64,000 nt of DNA from Alphaproteobacteria bacterium (GCA_016124675.1 WGNG01000011.1:62001-126000), one strand, 5' to 3'. Counted from the first letter of the stretch, positions 8,393 through 17,998 are shown. The notes: generated from the sequence alone by a model not told the origin. Numbers and translations: made by a program.

Positions 8393-8539
8393 TTTTTGGT
8401 CATCACGCGCAGCGCGGGTGATCCGGTACGAGAGCCGGCGCGTATATCCGCACGTTCTACAGACATGAGAACCGCTGCCGCCCGTCCCGGGCTGCGGCGA
8501 CCGGTATTCGATCAACAGCCCCTTCAAGGAGCCCTCCCC

Positions 8540-9055
8540 ATGCGCCTCTCCACCCTTCTCGCCTCGTCCGTCCTCGCCCTTGGCGCCGTCTCCGCGACCG
8601 CGCTGGCCGACCATCATGGCGGCCACGCCGCTACCCCCGCCGAGCAGAACATCGTTGAAATCGCCGCCGGCAACGACGATTTCTCGACCCTGGTCGCCGC
8701 GGTCACCGCTGCTGGCCTGGTTGACGCTCTGTCCGGCGAAGGTCCCTTCACCGTGTTCGCGCCGAACAACGCGGCGTTCGCGGCTCTTCCCGCCGGCACC
8801 GTCGAGACCCTGCTTGAAGAAGCCAATCTCGGGCAGCTGACCGCGATCCTCACCTATCACGTGGTGTCGGGCCAGTACCTGGCCGCCGAAACCCCGGCCG
8901 GCACGTATGACCTGACGACCCTGCAGGGCGGCACGGTCAATGTTGTCGTCGGCGAAGACGGCACGGTCACCGTTGACGGCGCCAGCGTGATCGCCGCCGA
9001 CATCCAGGGCGCCAATGGCGTGATCCACGTCATTGACGCCGTCATCATGCCGTAA
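8540..9055 (+). CDS. Secreted fasciclin (FAS1) domain protein
   Basis: 171 aa with a cleavable signal peptide (MRLSTLLASSVLALGAVSA, likely cut after ALA before DHHGG) and one FAS1 domain. Diagnostic segments are GPFTVFAPNNAAFAALP (H1 box), LTYHVVSG and NGVIHVIDAVIMP (H2 box). FAS1 domains mediate adhesion or extracellular binding. AAGGAG eight bases upstream supports ATG 8540; earlier in-frame starts lack a ribosome site. A strong hairpin terminator follows, so this gene ends its transcription unit. Confidence 0.9.
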   Translation: MRLSTLLASSVLALGAVSATALADHHGGHAATPAEQNIVEIAAGNDDFSTLVAAVTAAGLVDALSGEGPFTVFAPNNAAFAALPAGTVETLLEEANLGQLTAILTYHVVSGQYLAAETPAGTYDLTTLQGGTVNVVVGEDGTVTVDGASVIAADIQGANGVIHVIDAVIMP

Positions 9056-9110
9056 GGCCTGATCCGGACGGGCGCGGAAAACTCCCCCCTTGCCCCGCGC
9101 CCGCACGTCA

Positions 9111-9150
9111 AAGCCCCGCAAGACCGTGTCACGGTCCTGCGGGGCTTTTT
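9111..9150. terminator. Bidirectional intrinsic terminator
   Basis: Stem AAGCCCCGCA paired with TGCGGGGCTT, extended by GACCG/CGGTC around a 5-base loop, then TTTTT on the plus strand. The minus strand also ends in a short T run. It lies between the convergent fasciclin and rimK-like genes and touches the rimK-like stop codon. Confidence 0.85.
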
Positions 9151-10567
9151 ATGGCTCCTGCGCCGGGGACGCCTTCGCCCGGCGCTTGGGCGGAAGCGGC
9201 ATCACCGTGCGCACATGCGTCTCCACATGCTCGATGATCAGGCCCGCCACATCTTTCTTCGATGTCGCCTCAATGCCTTCCAGCCCAGGAGAGGAGTTCA
9301 CCTCCAGCACTTTGGGGCCAGTGTCCGAGCGCAACAAATCCACGCCCGCCACTGACAATCCCATGGCGCGCGCCGCGCGGATGGCCGCCGTGCGCTCGTC
9401 GCGGGTGATTCGCACGGGCTGGGCCTCGCCGCCGCGATGCAGGTTGGAGCGGAACTCGCCCGCCTGGGCCTGGCGCTTCATGGCCGCCACCACCTTGCCG
9501 CCCACCACGAAGCAGCGAATGTCCGCGCCGCCCGCCTCCTTGACGAATTCCTGCACGATGAAGTTGGCGTCGAGGCCCCGGAACGCGTCGATGACGCTCT
9601 CGGCTGCCTTGCGCGTGTCGGCCAGCACCACGCCGCGCCCTTGCGTGCTTTCCAGCAGCTTCACCACCAGCGGCGCGCCGCCGACATGCTCGATGAGATT
9701 GCGGGTGTCCTTGGGCGAGTGGGCGAAGGCGGTCGTGGGCATGCCGATCCCGGCGCGCGCCAGCAACTGGTGGGCGTAGAGCTTGTCGCGGCTGGCGCCG
9801 ATGGCTTCGGCCGAGTTGAGGATATAGGCCCCCGTCATTTCAAACTGGCGCAGCACAGCCATGCCGTAATTGGTCATCGACGCGCCGATGCGCGGGATCA
9901 CCGCATCAAAGCGTGACAGGCGCCGCCCGTCGAAATAGACCGCCGGAGCGAGCGTATTGATGGCGATGGTGACGCGCGCGGTATTGATCATCTCCGCTAC
10001 GTGGCCACGCGCCTCGGCGGCCTGTTTCAGCCGGCACGAGGAATAGTTGCGCGGCTCGCGCGTCAGTATGCCGATGCGCAAGGGGCGGCGCACCGGCGGC
10101 TTGCGCGGCGCATCGCCGTACAAAGCATAGGACAGCTGGCCCTGCACGCAGGACTGGCCCGGATTGACCACCATGTCGTCTGCAATCGCCGACCGGCCCA
10201 GCAGCATGCGGTACTGCATGGTTTCGCGGTTCGTCAGCGTCACCTCGATGGGCCAGGTCCGGTCGCCGATGCGCACATCCACCCGGATCACCCAGCGCAG
10301 CTCGCTTTCGCCATTGGAGGAAATCACCTCGCGCCGGTCCACGGCCGGCGCCGCGCAGATGATCTCCAGGTCCGGGCGTTCCGGCACGGGATGCATGATG
10401 AAGCGCACCTGCGGGGCGCGGTCCGGCCCGAACGGTTCGACTGCGACAGCATGCAGGGCGCTGGTGCGCGCGCCGGTGTCCACCTTCGCCTTGATGGCGG
10501 GCAGGCCCAGGCCGGGAAAGGCGGCCCATTCCTCCCAGCCCAGAACAAACGGCTCGCTCGACATCAT
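9149..10567 (-). CDS. RimB-RimK fusion: retropepsin-like protease domain plus ATP-grasp ligase
   Basis: 472 aa with two domains. Residues about 5-150 match the RimB/ATP-dependent zinc protease family of retropepsin-like proteins: [14 protein letters not shown] with the D-T-G active-site triad, and [10 protein letters not shown]. Residues about 165-450 match RimK, the ATP-grasp enzyme that adds glutamates to ribosomal protein S6: [70 protein letters not shown] and [14 protein letters not shown]. In E. coli-type systems RimB and RimK are separate proteins. ATG 10567 is preferred on an AGGA site; the longer frame is unsupported. The substrate is inferred. Confidence 0.88.
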   Translation of the reverse strand: MMSSEPFVLGWEEWAAFPGLGLPAIKAKVDTGARTSALHAVAVEPFGPDRAPQVRFIMHPVPERPDLEIICAAPAVDRREVISSNGESELRWVIRVDVRIGDRTWPIEVTLTNRETMQYRMLLGRSAIADDMVVNPGQSCVQGQLSYALYGDAPRKPPVRRPLRIGILTREPRNYSSCRLKQAAEARGHVAEMINTARVTIAINTLAPAVYFDGRRLSRFDAVIPRIGASMTNYGMAVLRQFEMTGAYILNSAEAIGASRDKLYAHQLLARAGIGMPTTAFAHSPKDTRNLIEHVGGAPLVVKLLESTQGRGVVLADTRKAAESVIDAFRGLDANFIVQEFVKEAGGADIRCFVVGGKVVAAMKRQAQAGEFRSNLHRGGEAQPVRITRDERTAAIRAARAMGLSVAGVDLLRSDTGPKVLEVNSSPGLEGIEATSKKDVAGLIIEHVETHVRTVMPLPPKRRAKASPAQEP

Positions 10568-10759
10568 GCGGGTCCTGCTTTTGCTGTGCGCGAGGAGCCG
10601 TAGCCGCCCGCCGCGCGTCTGTCCATGCGCCGCGCGCCGCAAGGGCGGGGAGTGTTGCGATTGCGGAAACACACCCTCGCCGGCGCGCGCTCTCGCCAAC
10701 GGCCCCGGGCGCCGCCATGCTGGGTAAAGCCGTCCAGATCACTGCAAGGAGGACGCTTC

Positions 10760-11590
10760 ATGTCCCTTCGCCCCATCATCCAGACCACGCGCGGCATCCC
10801 GGCCTCCGACGGGGCCGGCGTGAAGCTGACGCGCCTGCTCGGAACGCCCGAACTGCGGGTTCTGGATCCCTTCCTGATGCTCGACAAATTCCACTCGGAC
10901 AATCCGGGCGACTATCTCGCCGGCTTTCCACCTCACCCCCACAGGGGATTCGAGACTGTGACCTACATGGTCGAGGGCCGGATGCAGCACCGCGACAACA
11001 AGGGTCATGAAGGCGTGATCGGGCCGGGCGGCGTGCAGTGGATGACCGCCGCGCGCGGCATTATTCACTCTGAAATGCCGCAGCAGGCTGACGGGCTGAT
11101 GAGCGGCTTCCAGCTCTGGGTGAATTTGCCCCGCGCCGAAAAGATGAAAGACCCCGGCTATCAGGAATTTGCGCAAAGCCAGATCCCGGCCGATATCCGC
11201 AACGGGGTTGAAGCGCGCATCGTCGCCGGACGCACCGCCACCAGCGTCGAGGGCCCCGTGCGCGGCGTGACGGTGGAACCCTTTCTGGCCGCGCTGCACA
11301 TGGCCCCGGGCGGCGTGTTCGAGGAGCCCGTCGCGAGCGGCAAGACCGCCTTCATCGCCACCCATTCAGGATCGGTCACCTCGGGCGGCGTCAGCCTCGG
11401 TGAGGCGCAGCTGGGCGTTTACGGCCCCGGCGACAGGGTCCGCATCGAGGCGGGCCCGCAGGGCGCGCGCGTCATGCTCGCGGCGGGCTATCCCATCGGC
11501 GAGCCCATCGTCTGGGCCGGCCCCTTCGTGATGACCACCGAGGGCGAGGTGCGCCAGGCCATGCTGGACTACCAGCAAGGCCGGTTCTGA
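10760..11590 (+). CDS. Pirin family protein
   Basis: 276 aa bicupin. The metal-binding residues of the N-terminal cupin are visible in FPPHPHRGFETVTYM and GIIHSEMPQQ (two His, then His and Glu), as in pirins with quercetin 2,3-dioxygenase activity. The C-terminal cupin (about 150-270) is regular for the family. ATG 10760 follows an AGGAGG site. Cytoplasmic. Pirins have varied roles (redox-sensing cofactor, dioxygenase), and the sequence does not choose between them. Monocistronic by context. Confidence 0.92.
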   Translation: MSLRPIIQTTRGIPASDGAGVKLTRLLGTPELRVLDPFLMLDKFHSDNPGDYLAGFPPHPHRGFETVTYMVEGRMQHRDNKGHEGVIGPGGVQWMTAARGIIHSEMPQQADGLMSGFQLWVNLPRAEKMKDPGYQEFAQSQIPADIRNGVEARIVAGRTATSVEGPVRGVTVEPFLAALHMAPGGVFEEPVASGKTAFIATHSGSVTSGGVSLGEAQLGVYGPGDRVRIEAGPQGARVMLAAGYPIGEPIVWAGPFVMTTEGEVRQAMLDYQQGRF

Positions 11591-11811
11591 TCGCCGCCTG
11601 GCCCTGAAGTCCACTCAGGTTCAATCCCGATCACACGAGGCGGCACGGTTACGAGAGCCGTGACAGCATCAATCCCGGCGCCGGCGCGCCCGCCGCGCCA
11701 TCTGTCCATGGGACCGGCCGGCAAGGCTGACACCCCTGCACGGGCGCGGCGCGCCATGCTAGAGTCGCACCAAACGGCGCGATGACGCGCCGCATGACAG
11801 GAGCCCTCGCA

Positions 11812-12276
11812 ATGATCCGCCTCGCCTTCGCCCTTCCCGTTTGCGCCCTTGTGCTGGCCGCCTGCGGCGCGCCGGATCCGGCGTCGGATACGGCGCCCGG
11901 CGCGGCCGCCCCGGAGCAGGAGACTGTGCTGGAGGCCGGAGCCGAAGAGGCGCTGACCGGGCCGGAATGGACGGTGACGGACATCGCCGGCCAGCCCGCC
12001 CTGGCCGACGCCGCCCCCACCATCGCCTTCCTGCCCAACGGCGTCACCGGCGCCGCAGGCTGCAACCGGTTCAATGGCGAGTATGAAGCCGACATGGGCT
12101 CGCTCACCTTTGGCGCGCTGAGCACCACGCGCATGGCCTGCTCGGAGGACCGCATGGCGCAGGAGCGCAGCTTCCTGACCCTCTTGAGCCTGGTCAACCG
12201 CTATGAAGCCAGCGAAGACGGAACCGGCCTCGTCCTGACGGCCGAGGACGGCCGCACCCTCACGGCCCGCCGGTAG
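11812..12276 (+). CDS. META-domain lipoprotein
   Basis: 154 aa. Lipobox LAAC ends the signal peptide at about residue 19. The mature part is a short acidic spacer then one META/HslJ domain: ITGAAGCNRFNGEY-type core (here VTGAAGCNRFNGEYEADMG) and STTRMACSEDRMAQE. Such proteins sit in the outer membrane and are linked to heat or antibiotic tolerance in some species. ATG 11812 has AGGAGC upstream; an ATG 30 bases earlier would displace the signal peptide. The next gene, 15 bases downstream, encodes a second META protein. Confidence 0.86.
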   Translation: MIRLAFALPVCALVLAACGAPDPASDTAPGAAAPEQETVLEAGAEEALTGPEWTVTDIAGQPALADAAPTIAFLPNGVTGAAGCNRFNGEYEADMGSLTFGALSTTRMACSEDRMAQERSFLTLLSLVNRYEASEDGTGLVLTAEDGRTLTARR

Positions 12277-12290
12277 GAGGAAGCCGCCTC

Positions 12291-13124
12291 ATGCTGCGCG
12301 CCTTCGCCTTCGCCGTCACGGCCGGCCTGATCGCAGCCAGTTGCTCGGACGGATCTGCAGTCAACAGCCCGCGCGCGCAGGACGGCGCTCAACCCGCCCC
12401 GGCGCCCTCGGTCGAGGACGACGCCGCCGGGCCAGGCCCGTCCGACCCGGGCGATCGCGCCACACCGGACGAGGCCGGCGGGCCGATATCGGACGAGTAC
12501 GCCGCCCTCCTGCCGCTGCGCGGGTATGGGCATGAGCCCAGCTGGATGGTGCGCGTGGAGCGCGACGCCGTGACCCTCTCCCGCCCGGGCGAGGTGATCC
12601 TCACCTTCCCCACCCGCCAGCCGGAGACCGGCCCCGCCAGCTTCACGTTCAACGATCCCGAAAGCCCGGCCCGCGCCGCATTCCAGCGCGAGATCTGCCG
12701 CGACACGGCCACCGGCATGCCGCATCCGTTCAGGGTGCGCGCCCATGCCGGGACGGAAATCTTCGAAGGCTGCGGCGGCGACCCGCAAACCCTGTTCGCG
12801 AACGCCAACTGGGCGCTGGCGCTCCTGGGCGGCGAGGCGCTCTCGCGCGAGCATCACCTGTCCATCCGCTTCGAGGAGGGCCGCGTCTCCGGCTCCGCCG
12901 GCTGCAACCGGTTCACCGGCGGCTACACCCTGACCGGCGAGAGCCTGACCCTGACCCGGCTGGCCAGCACCCAGATGGCCTGCGCGGACGGCGCCGTCAT
13001 GGACCAGGAGACCCGGCTTCTGGCGCGCCTGTCGCAGGTGGTGATGTTTGATCTCACCGAGGATGGCGCGCTGGAGCTGCGCACGGGGGCCGGCGACACG
13101 ATCACCGCCTGGCGGACCGAATAG
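12291..13124 (+). CDS. Two-domain META lipoprotein
   Basis: 277 aa. Signal peptide with AASC lipobox near residue 18, a long Pro/Ala/Asp-rich spacer, then a domain at about 70-165 (GYGHEPSWMVRVERDAVTL, FEGCGGDP) of the COG3650-like type. A C-terminal META domain follows (about 170-275; SGSAGCNRFTGGYTL, RLASTQMACADG). The META part is clearly similar to that of the preceding gene, so the pair looks like a duplication with added domain. Tight spacing suggests one operon. It ends two bases before the convergent DUF1489 gene. Confidence 0.84.
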   Translation: MLRAFAFAVTAGLIAASCSDGSAVNSPRAQDGAQPAPAPSVEDDAAGPGPSDPGDRATPDEAGGPISDEYAALLPLRGYGHEPSWMVRVERDAVTLSRPGEVILTFPTRQPETGPASFTFNDPESPARAAFQREICRDTATGMPHPFRVRAHAGTEIFEGCGGDPQTLFANANWALALLGGEALSREHHLSIRFEEGRVSGSAGCNRFTGGYTLTGESLTLTRLASTQMACADGAVMDQETRLLARLSQVVMFDLTEDGALELRTGAGDTITAWRTE

Positions 13125-13125
13125 A

Positions 13126-13542
13126 TCACCAGGCGCCCATCTCGATCAGCTGGGTGCGCAGCGCGTCCGGCAACTCCTCTCCGCCGGTCTGCACCGACAG
13201 ATCGGCGGGGGCGTCCTCGGCCTTGAGATAGCGCCAGCCTTGGAACGGACGGCGCGGCGCGGGCGCGGTGCGGATAAGCTGGGGATCGAGCCAGAGCGTG
13301 CAGCGCTTGACGCCGGTCTCATCGGTGAACTCCTCCAGCTCCACGATGCGCTGGCGCACCTGGATCAGCCGCTTGATCACCCAGTAGAGCGAGCCGCCAT
13401 CGGTCAGCTCCGCCGCGCGCTTGGGCGTCATGCGGGTGGTGTGGGGCATGGGCCGTCCGCCCGGCGCAACCGTGTCGCGCCAGGCCTCGAGATCCTCGAT
13501 TGTATCGGCGCCCACGCAGAGTTTGACCAGATGAAGCGGCAT
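13126..13542 (-). CDS. DUF1489 family protein
   Basis: 138 aa cytoplasmic protein matching the DUF1489 pattern of alphaproteobacteria: MPLHLVKLCVGADTIEDL at the N-terminus, HTTRMTPKRAAELTDGGSLYWVIK and VRQRIVELEEF. AGGAGC precedes the ATG. The function of the family is unknown. It is downstream of, and 9 bases from, a secreted-protein gene on the same strand. Confidence 0.88.
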   Translation of the reverse strand: MPLHLVKLCVGADTIEDLEAWRDTVAPGGRPMPHTTRMTPKRAAELTDGGSLYWVIKRLIQVRQRIVELEEFTDETGVKRCTLWLDPQLIRTAPAPRRPFQGWRYLKAEDAPADLSVQTGGEELPDALRTQLIEMGAW

Positions 13543-13551
13543 GCTCCTGAC

Positions 13552-14337
13552 CTAGGGCGAGTCACCCGCCGCGCCAAGGTCTTGCGCCGCCGCGCTGCTG
13601 TCACGCCAGTCCACTGACAACAGCTCGATCAACAATGTCCGCTCAAACCGCTGAAACGCCGCAGAGCCAGCCATGCTCATTTCAAACGCAGCAAAGCGCG
13701 GCCCGTCGAGCGTGGCGTCATGCACGTAGTCCTGGCGCAATGAGAAACGTTCGATCCGCGCGGCCAGATTGGGCTTGAAGCTGTCCGAAGCAAACAGGCG
13801 GAACCTCCGCAGTTCGCCCCGCCGGGGATCAACGATCACCTCCCCGCGCAGCGCCTCCAGCATTGCCTCGGGGGTCTCATTGCCACCTGGCAAAGCCCTG
13901 GGCGCGAAACTGTAGACCAGCGCCCCGTCGGGCAAGGTTTGCTCCAGCGTCGCACTGCCTCCGATCGCCGCGCGCAAGCCGCTGAAATCAAACGACCCGA
14001 CATTGACCCCGGCCCCGGGCCGGCTCGATCCCTCGTCATCGCCGGCGTCAGGGGTGCGCTCGCGCGTGACCGAGGTCCAGACCTCGCGCTGACGCTCGCT
14101 CAGCGCTGCCTCGTCCGGTTCCAGCAGGCGGTAAGCCGGCGGCCCGTCAGCGGATGGGCGCATCTCGAACGTGACGCTTTCGCCCTCCATGGTCCAGCGC
14201 ATGGCCAGGCGCGCCGGCGTCCGCTCGGCAAGGGTCATGGACAGGGCCGCCTCAAGCGGCTCGGGCAGCTGGGCGTGCACGGCGGCGGACAGGCCTGCCG
14301 CCAGGCAGGCCGCCGCGAGGGCCTTGAAAAGGGTCAT
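13552..14337 (-). CDS. Hypothetical exported protein, 261 aa
   Basis: Signal peptide MTLFKALAAACLAAGLSAAVHA, cut probably before QLPEP. The mature protein has no domain I recognise. It contains a low-complexity acidic insert (PDAGDDEGSSRPGAG) and ends in a stretch that looks beta-rich (FRLFASDSFKPNLAARIERF). Arrangement suggests a periplasmic protein cotranscribed with the DUF1489 gene downstream. No catalytic motif is visible. Confidence 0.7.
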   Translation of the reverse strand: MTLFKALAAACLAAGLSAAVHAQLPEPLEAALSMTLAERTPARLAMRWTMEGESVTFEMRPSADGPPAYRLLEPDEAALSERQREVWTSVTRERTPDAGDDEGSSRPGAGVNVGSFDFSGLRAAIGGSATLEQTLPDGALVYSFAPRALPGGNETPEAMLEALRGEVIVDPRRGELRRFRLFASDSFKPNLAARIERFSLRQDYVHDATLDGPRFAAFEMSMAGSAAFQRFERTLLIELLSVDWRDSSAAAQDLGAAGDSP

Positions 14338-14425
14338 GGGGCGTCCCGGGGCTGATCAGACACCACGATGGCAGACCCGCCCAGCTGCCGCCACTTACAA
14401 ACGTGTCAGGTGCAAACGCGTCAGC

Positions 14426-15364
14426 TCACGCCGCCGCAGCGCGATCGCGATACTTGGCGTCGGCGCCGAGATCGACGTCAAACGTCTCCTCGCTCTTGGG
14501 CAGGGGTTTGCGTCCGCCGGCGAGCTTCATCCAGGTCTTCCAGGCCTTGGAGAAGGCGAGCTTGGCCACCGCCTGCAGACCGTGCGGGCTCGACGAGCGC
14601 GGCTTGAAGCCCAGCTGGCGCAGCGCGCCATTGGCGTGCAGCACGGCGTTCTTCATCATCGAATCGCGCGTCACTACCTCGCAGGTGACCGAGACGTTCA
14701 GCCCGTCCAGATTCTCCACCCGGTGGGGCGCATGCAGCGGCCAGCTGACAAAGCTGCCCGGCGTCAGATCGATCATCGCCGCGTCGCCATCCCAGGCCCG
14801 GTCAAACGGAATGTCCTCGGTCTGGGTCTTGAGCAGGATCTGCTCCATGGACTGGTCGCTCAGCCAGGGCGCGCGCGGCGGGTAGATGCGGAAGCGCTTC
14901 TTGCCCTTCACGTGCAGGAGCAGCGTCTCCGACACGTCGGCATGATAGAAGACCTGCGCCTTGGGTGAGGAAATCAGGATGCCGCCATAGGCGCTCAGGG
15001 GCCGGTAGCCGGGATTGAGGCGTTTGAGCTGGGCGAACAGCGCCTCGAACAGCGGCTTGTAGACCGGGTCCTGGTTCATCGCCTCGCGCAGATTGATCCA
15101 CAGCTTGCCCTCGCGCACCGCCTCGAGCAGCTGCATCCCGGACATGTTGCACGCCCGTCCGGCGCGCCAGCTGTCGCGGTCGGCCGGGTCGTCGCCCATG
15201 GTGCAGATATCGGTCAGCTCGCGCGGATGGCGCTCCAGGAGGGAAGCCAGCGCCAGGTCGCTGAACTCCGGCGCCATGTGAAGCCGGTGCCGGGCGGTCA
15301 TCACGCCCTGTCGGAATTCGGCACGCTTGTCATCGCTCCAGTCGATCAGCACAGGCTCGGTCAT
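14426..15364 (-). CDS. JmjC/cupin-like domain protein
   Basis: 312 aa. The central region has the Fe(II)/2-oxoglutarate-type signature: VFYHADVSETLLLHVKGKKR (H-x-D pair near residue 170) and a distal His in SWPLHAPHRVENLDG near residue 240, as in bacterial JmjC-like hydroxylases. LSAYGGILISSPKA is also typical. ATG 15364 (MTEPVLIDW) follows GGGGA; an ATG two codons earlier is equally possible. Likely a cytoplasmic oxygenase acting on an unknown protein or small-molecule target. It is followed by a gap of about 90 bases and is downstream of the S9 peptidase only in the convergent sense of layout, with both genes on the minus strand. Confidence 0.8.
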   Translation of the reverse strand: MTEPVLIDWSDDKRAEFRQGVMTARHRLHMAPEFSDLALASLLERHPRELTDICTMGDDPADRDSWRAGRACNMSGMQLLEAVREGKLWINLREAMNQDPVYKPLFEALFAQLKRLNPGYRPLSAYGGILISSPKAQVFYHADVSETLLLHVKGKKRFRIYPPRAPWLSDQSMEQILLKTQTEDIPFDRAWDGDAAMIDLTPGSFVSWPLHAPHRVENLDGLNVSVTCEVVTRDSMMKNAVLHANGALRQLGFKPRSSSPHGLQAVAKLAFSKAWKTWMKLAGGRKPLPKSEETFDVDLGADAKYRDRAAAA

Positions 15365-15436
15365 ATCCATCCCCGTCGCATATCGGCACGCGTCACCGCG
15401 CCTCCGCCTGCGCTCACGCACACGGCGTGCCATCGA

Positions 15437-17770
15437 TCAGGGGGCGGACGGGTCCGGGGCCGGTGTCCGGGTCTGCGCCATCTCGCGCTCGAAATAGCCG
15501 AAGATCGTGCGCCACAAATGCACCTGCAGCGGCGGCGGGCGCACGCCATGGCGCTCGCCGGGATAGGTCATCATGTCAAACCGCTCGCCGCGCGCCTGCA
15601 GCGCCGCGAACAGGCGGGTCGACTGGTCGAACGTGACATTGTCGTCGGCCATGCCGTGAAGGATCAGGGTCGGCGTCTCATAGCCATCGAGATGGGCGAA
15701 CACCGAACCCGCCTCATACCCGGCCGCATTCTCGTCCGGCATGCCCATATAGCGCTCGGTGTAATGGGTATCGTACAGCGCCCAGTCGGTCACCGGCGCG
15801 CCGGCCACCGCTGCCGTGAAGCGCCCTGGCGCCTGCAGCGTGGTCATCAGCGCCATATAGCCGCCATAGGACCAGCCCCACAGCCCGATCCGGTCCGGAT
15901 CGACAAACTCCAGCCCCTGCAGGTAGTCGAGGCCCACGATCTGGTCCTGCGCCTCCACAATCCCCATGCGCCGGTGCAGCGCCGCCTCAAACGCGTGACC
16001 GCGATTGGAACTGCCGCGATTGTCCAGCTTGAACAGGATATAGCCGTGCGCCGGGAAGAGCTGGTCGCGCGGATTGACCCAGCCGCGCGTGACCGTCTGC
16101 ACCAGCGGCCCGCCATAGACCTGCACGATGACCGGGCAGGGCGTGCTGGCGCTGCAATGATCGGGACGCAGCATGGACCAGTGCAGCTCGGTGCGCCCGT
16201 CCGCCGCCGTCAGCGTGCCGAACTCCGGCGAGACATGGGCGGCGAGGTAAGGGTGGTAGGGATGCCCCTCCGTAAGCGCATTCTCCTCGATCCAGGCGAT
16301 GCGCGATCCGTCAATGGCGTAGAGCCCGGTATGGGGTGGCGTATCGGGATCGGAATATGTGCCGATATAGGCCGTCCCGCCCTCGCCCAGCGACGCGCTC
16401 CAGCGCCCCGCCCCGCTTGTGATCTGAACGGGCGATCCACCCTCGAACGCCACGGCGTAGAGATGGCGCTCGAGCGGCGTCTCCACCCAGCCTTCAAAAT
16501 ACACCGTCGCGCCATCGTCCGAGAGGCCGGTGATGCGGTCCACGGCCCACTCGCCCGCGCTCAGCGCCCGCACGCCGCCCTCTGCGTCCACGTGATAGAT
16601 ATGCCGGAAGCCCGTGCGCTCCGACGTCCACAGGAAGCCGCCGCCCTCCAGCGGCGTCAGGTCATCAGACAGATTGATCCAGGTCGGCGCCGCCTCGCTC
16701 AGCACGATCGCGCTGGCGCCTGTCGCCGGGTCGGCGCCCAGCACGTCGAGGCGCGTCTGCATCCGGTTCTGGCGCTGCACATACAGCCGGTCGCCCGCCT
16801 CGCTCCAGTTCACCCGCGCCAGATAGATATCGGTCTCCTCGCCCAGATCGACCTCAACCCGCTCGCCGCTGGCCACATTGATCACCCACAGCTCGACGAG
16901 CGCATTGGGCGTGCCCGCGCGCGGATAGCGCTGGTCAGCCACATTCACGCCCTCGGCCGTGATCCCGAACCGCGGCACGATATCCACCGGCGTTTCATCG
17001 ATGCGCGCGGCCGCGATGCGCGACCCGTCCGGCGACCACCAATAGCCGGTGAAGCGGCGCATCTCCTCCTGGGCGACGAACTCGGCCACGCCCCAGCTCA
17101 CCGGGCCGTCGCCCTCTTCGGTCAGGGCGCGCGCCTCACCGGTCTCTAGATCATGGACCCAGAGTGTCTGCTCGCGGATGAAGGAGACGTGGCGCCCGTC
17201 CGGGCTGATGCGCGCATCGGTCTCGAACTCGGGCGTCTCGGTCAGACGCCGGGCCTCTGCGCTCTCCACATCGACATAAGACAGATCGCCATCCAGCGGG
17301 ACCAGGATGGCGCGGCCCTCATCATCCCAGTCATAGGACACCACGCCGGTCTCGCTGATGCGCGCGCGTTCGCGGTACTGGATCTCCGCCTCCGACAGCT
17401 CGCCCTCTTGCGGGACCAGCGCGCGGGCATCCACCAGCCGGTAGGTGCGCCCGCCGGCCACATCCATGGCCCACAGATCGAGCACGGTGCGGTCATCCTC
17501 GCGCGGGCGCAGGAAGCTGATGCGCGCGCCATCGGGCGAAAACCGCAAACCGCGCGGCGAGGGACCTGACAGGCTGGGTGATCCGAACACCCGCTCGATG
17601 GTCAGCGCCTCGCCGCGCGCGCGCGCCGGGTCCCGGTCCAGCCGCAGGTCCGGCGCGGAGCGGGCGCCGTCCCCTCCATTGTCCGGGCCGATGCTCGGCG
17701 CCGGCGCGCCGCAGGCGGCCAGACCGGCGGCGAAAACACAGGCGAAGGCAGCGATCAGCACAGCACGCAT
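15437..17770 (-). CDS. S9 family peptidase (dipeptidyl peptidase IV-like lipoprotein)
   Basis: 777 aa exported serine peptidase. A lipoprotein signal MRAVLIAAFACVFAAGLAAC is followed by a beta-propeller domain (about 60-480, DPPIV_N) and a C-terminal alpha/beta-hydrolase domain. The catalytic triad is visible: Ser in GLWGWSYGGYMAL, Asp in HGMADDNVTFDQ and His in YPGERHGVR. ATG 17770 is chosen because GGAG precedes it and the lipobox is then correctly placed; the open frame extends 47 codons upstream without support. Likely an outer-membrane- or periplasm-anchored enzyme that releases dipeptides from peptides. Confidence 0.93.
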   Translation of the reverse strand: MRAVLIAAFACVFAAGLAACGAPAPSIGPDNGGDGARSAPDLRLDRDPARARGEALTIERVFGSPSLSGPSPRGLRFSPDGARISFLRPREDDRTVLDLWAMDVAGGRTYRLVDARALVPQEGELSEAEIQYRERARISETGVVSYDWDDEGRAILVPLDGDLSYVDVESAEARRLTETPEFETDARISPDGRHVSFIREQTLWVHDLETGEARALTEEGDGPVSWGVAEFVAQEEMRRFTGYWWSPDGSRIAAARIDETPVDIVPRFGITAEGVNVADQRYPRAGTPNALVELWVINVASGERVEVDLGEETDIYLARVNWSEAGDRLYVQRQNRMQTRLDVLGADPATGASAIVLSEAAPTWINLSDDLTPLEGGGFLWTSERTGFRHIYHVDAEGGVRALSAGEWAVDRITGLSDDGATVYFEGWVETPLERHLYAVAFEGGSPVQITSGAGRWSASLGEGGTAYIGTYSDPDTPPHTGLYAIDGSRIAWIEENALTEGHPYHPYLAAHVSPEFGTLTAADGRTELHWSMLRPDHCSASTPCPVIVQVYGGPLVQTVTRGWVNPRDQLFPAHGYILFKLDNRGSSNRGHAFEAALHRRMGIVEAQDQIVGLDYLQGLEFVDPDRIGLWGWSYGGYMALMTTLQAPGRFTAAVAGAPVTDWALYDTHYTERYMGMPDENAAGYEAGSVFAHLDGYETPTLILHGMADDNVTFDQSTRLFAALQARGERFDMMTYPGERHGVRPPPLQVHLWRTIFGYFEREMAQTRTPAPDPSAP

Positions 17771-17893
17771 GAGGCAAGGCTCCAGGCAGTCAGACAGATG
17801 AGACAGGATCAGTCGGATGACCGGCGTGAACTCTAGCCCCCGGGACGCCGCCGCGTCGAGTGACGGGCGAGGCTGCGTCAGCGCCGGGCGATC

Positions 17894-17920
17894 GCGAAAC
17901 CGGGGACACACACCTATTTC
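17894..17920 (+). repeat. Left arm of an inverted repeat bounding the repeat block
   Basis: Contains the 18-base stretch AAACCGGGGACACACACC, whose exact inverse complement occurs at 18643-18666 (within 18638-18666). The flanks also match (GAAA..GG at one end, GCGA/GC at the other). Short inverted ends with this GGTGTGTGTCCCCGG-like sequence recall REP/RAYT-type elements of other bacteria; that link is from memory and is inference. Confidence 0.6.
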
Positions 17921-17998
17921 GCCCGCTTCACAACTGCATCCGATCGTTGCGCCATTTCCTCTGACATTGGCTCCTCCCTGCTTTCCCGGAAACCCCTC

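Noticed and set aside
8393-8422. Hairpin after panC as a terminator
   Set aside because: ATCACGCGC/GCGGGTGAT can pair, but the T run (TTTTT at 8393-8397) precedes the stem on the plus strand, so it is in the wrong place for an intrinsic terminator of panC.
15227-17149. 640-codon plus-strand frame opposite the S9 peptidase
   Set aside because: Exactly antisense to a clear peptidase gene, His/Arg-rich and without start signals. Similar frames opposite pbpC (19284-21236), gltB (35638-37353) and gltD (40380-42152) are rejected for the same reason.
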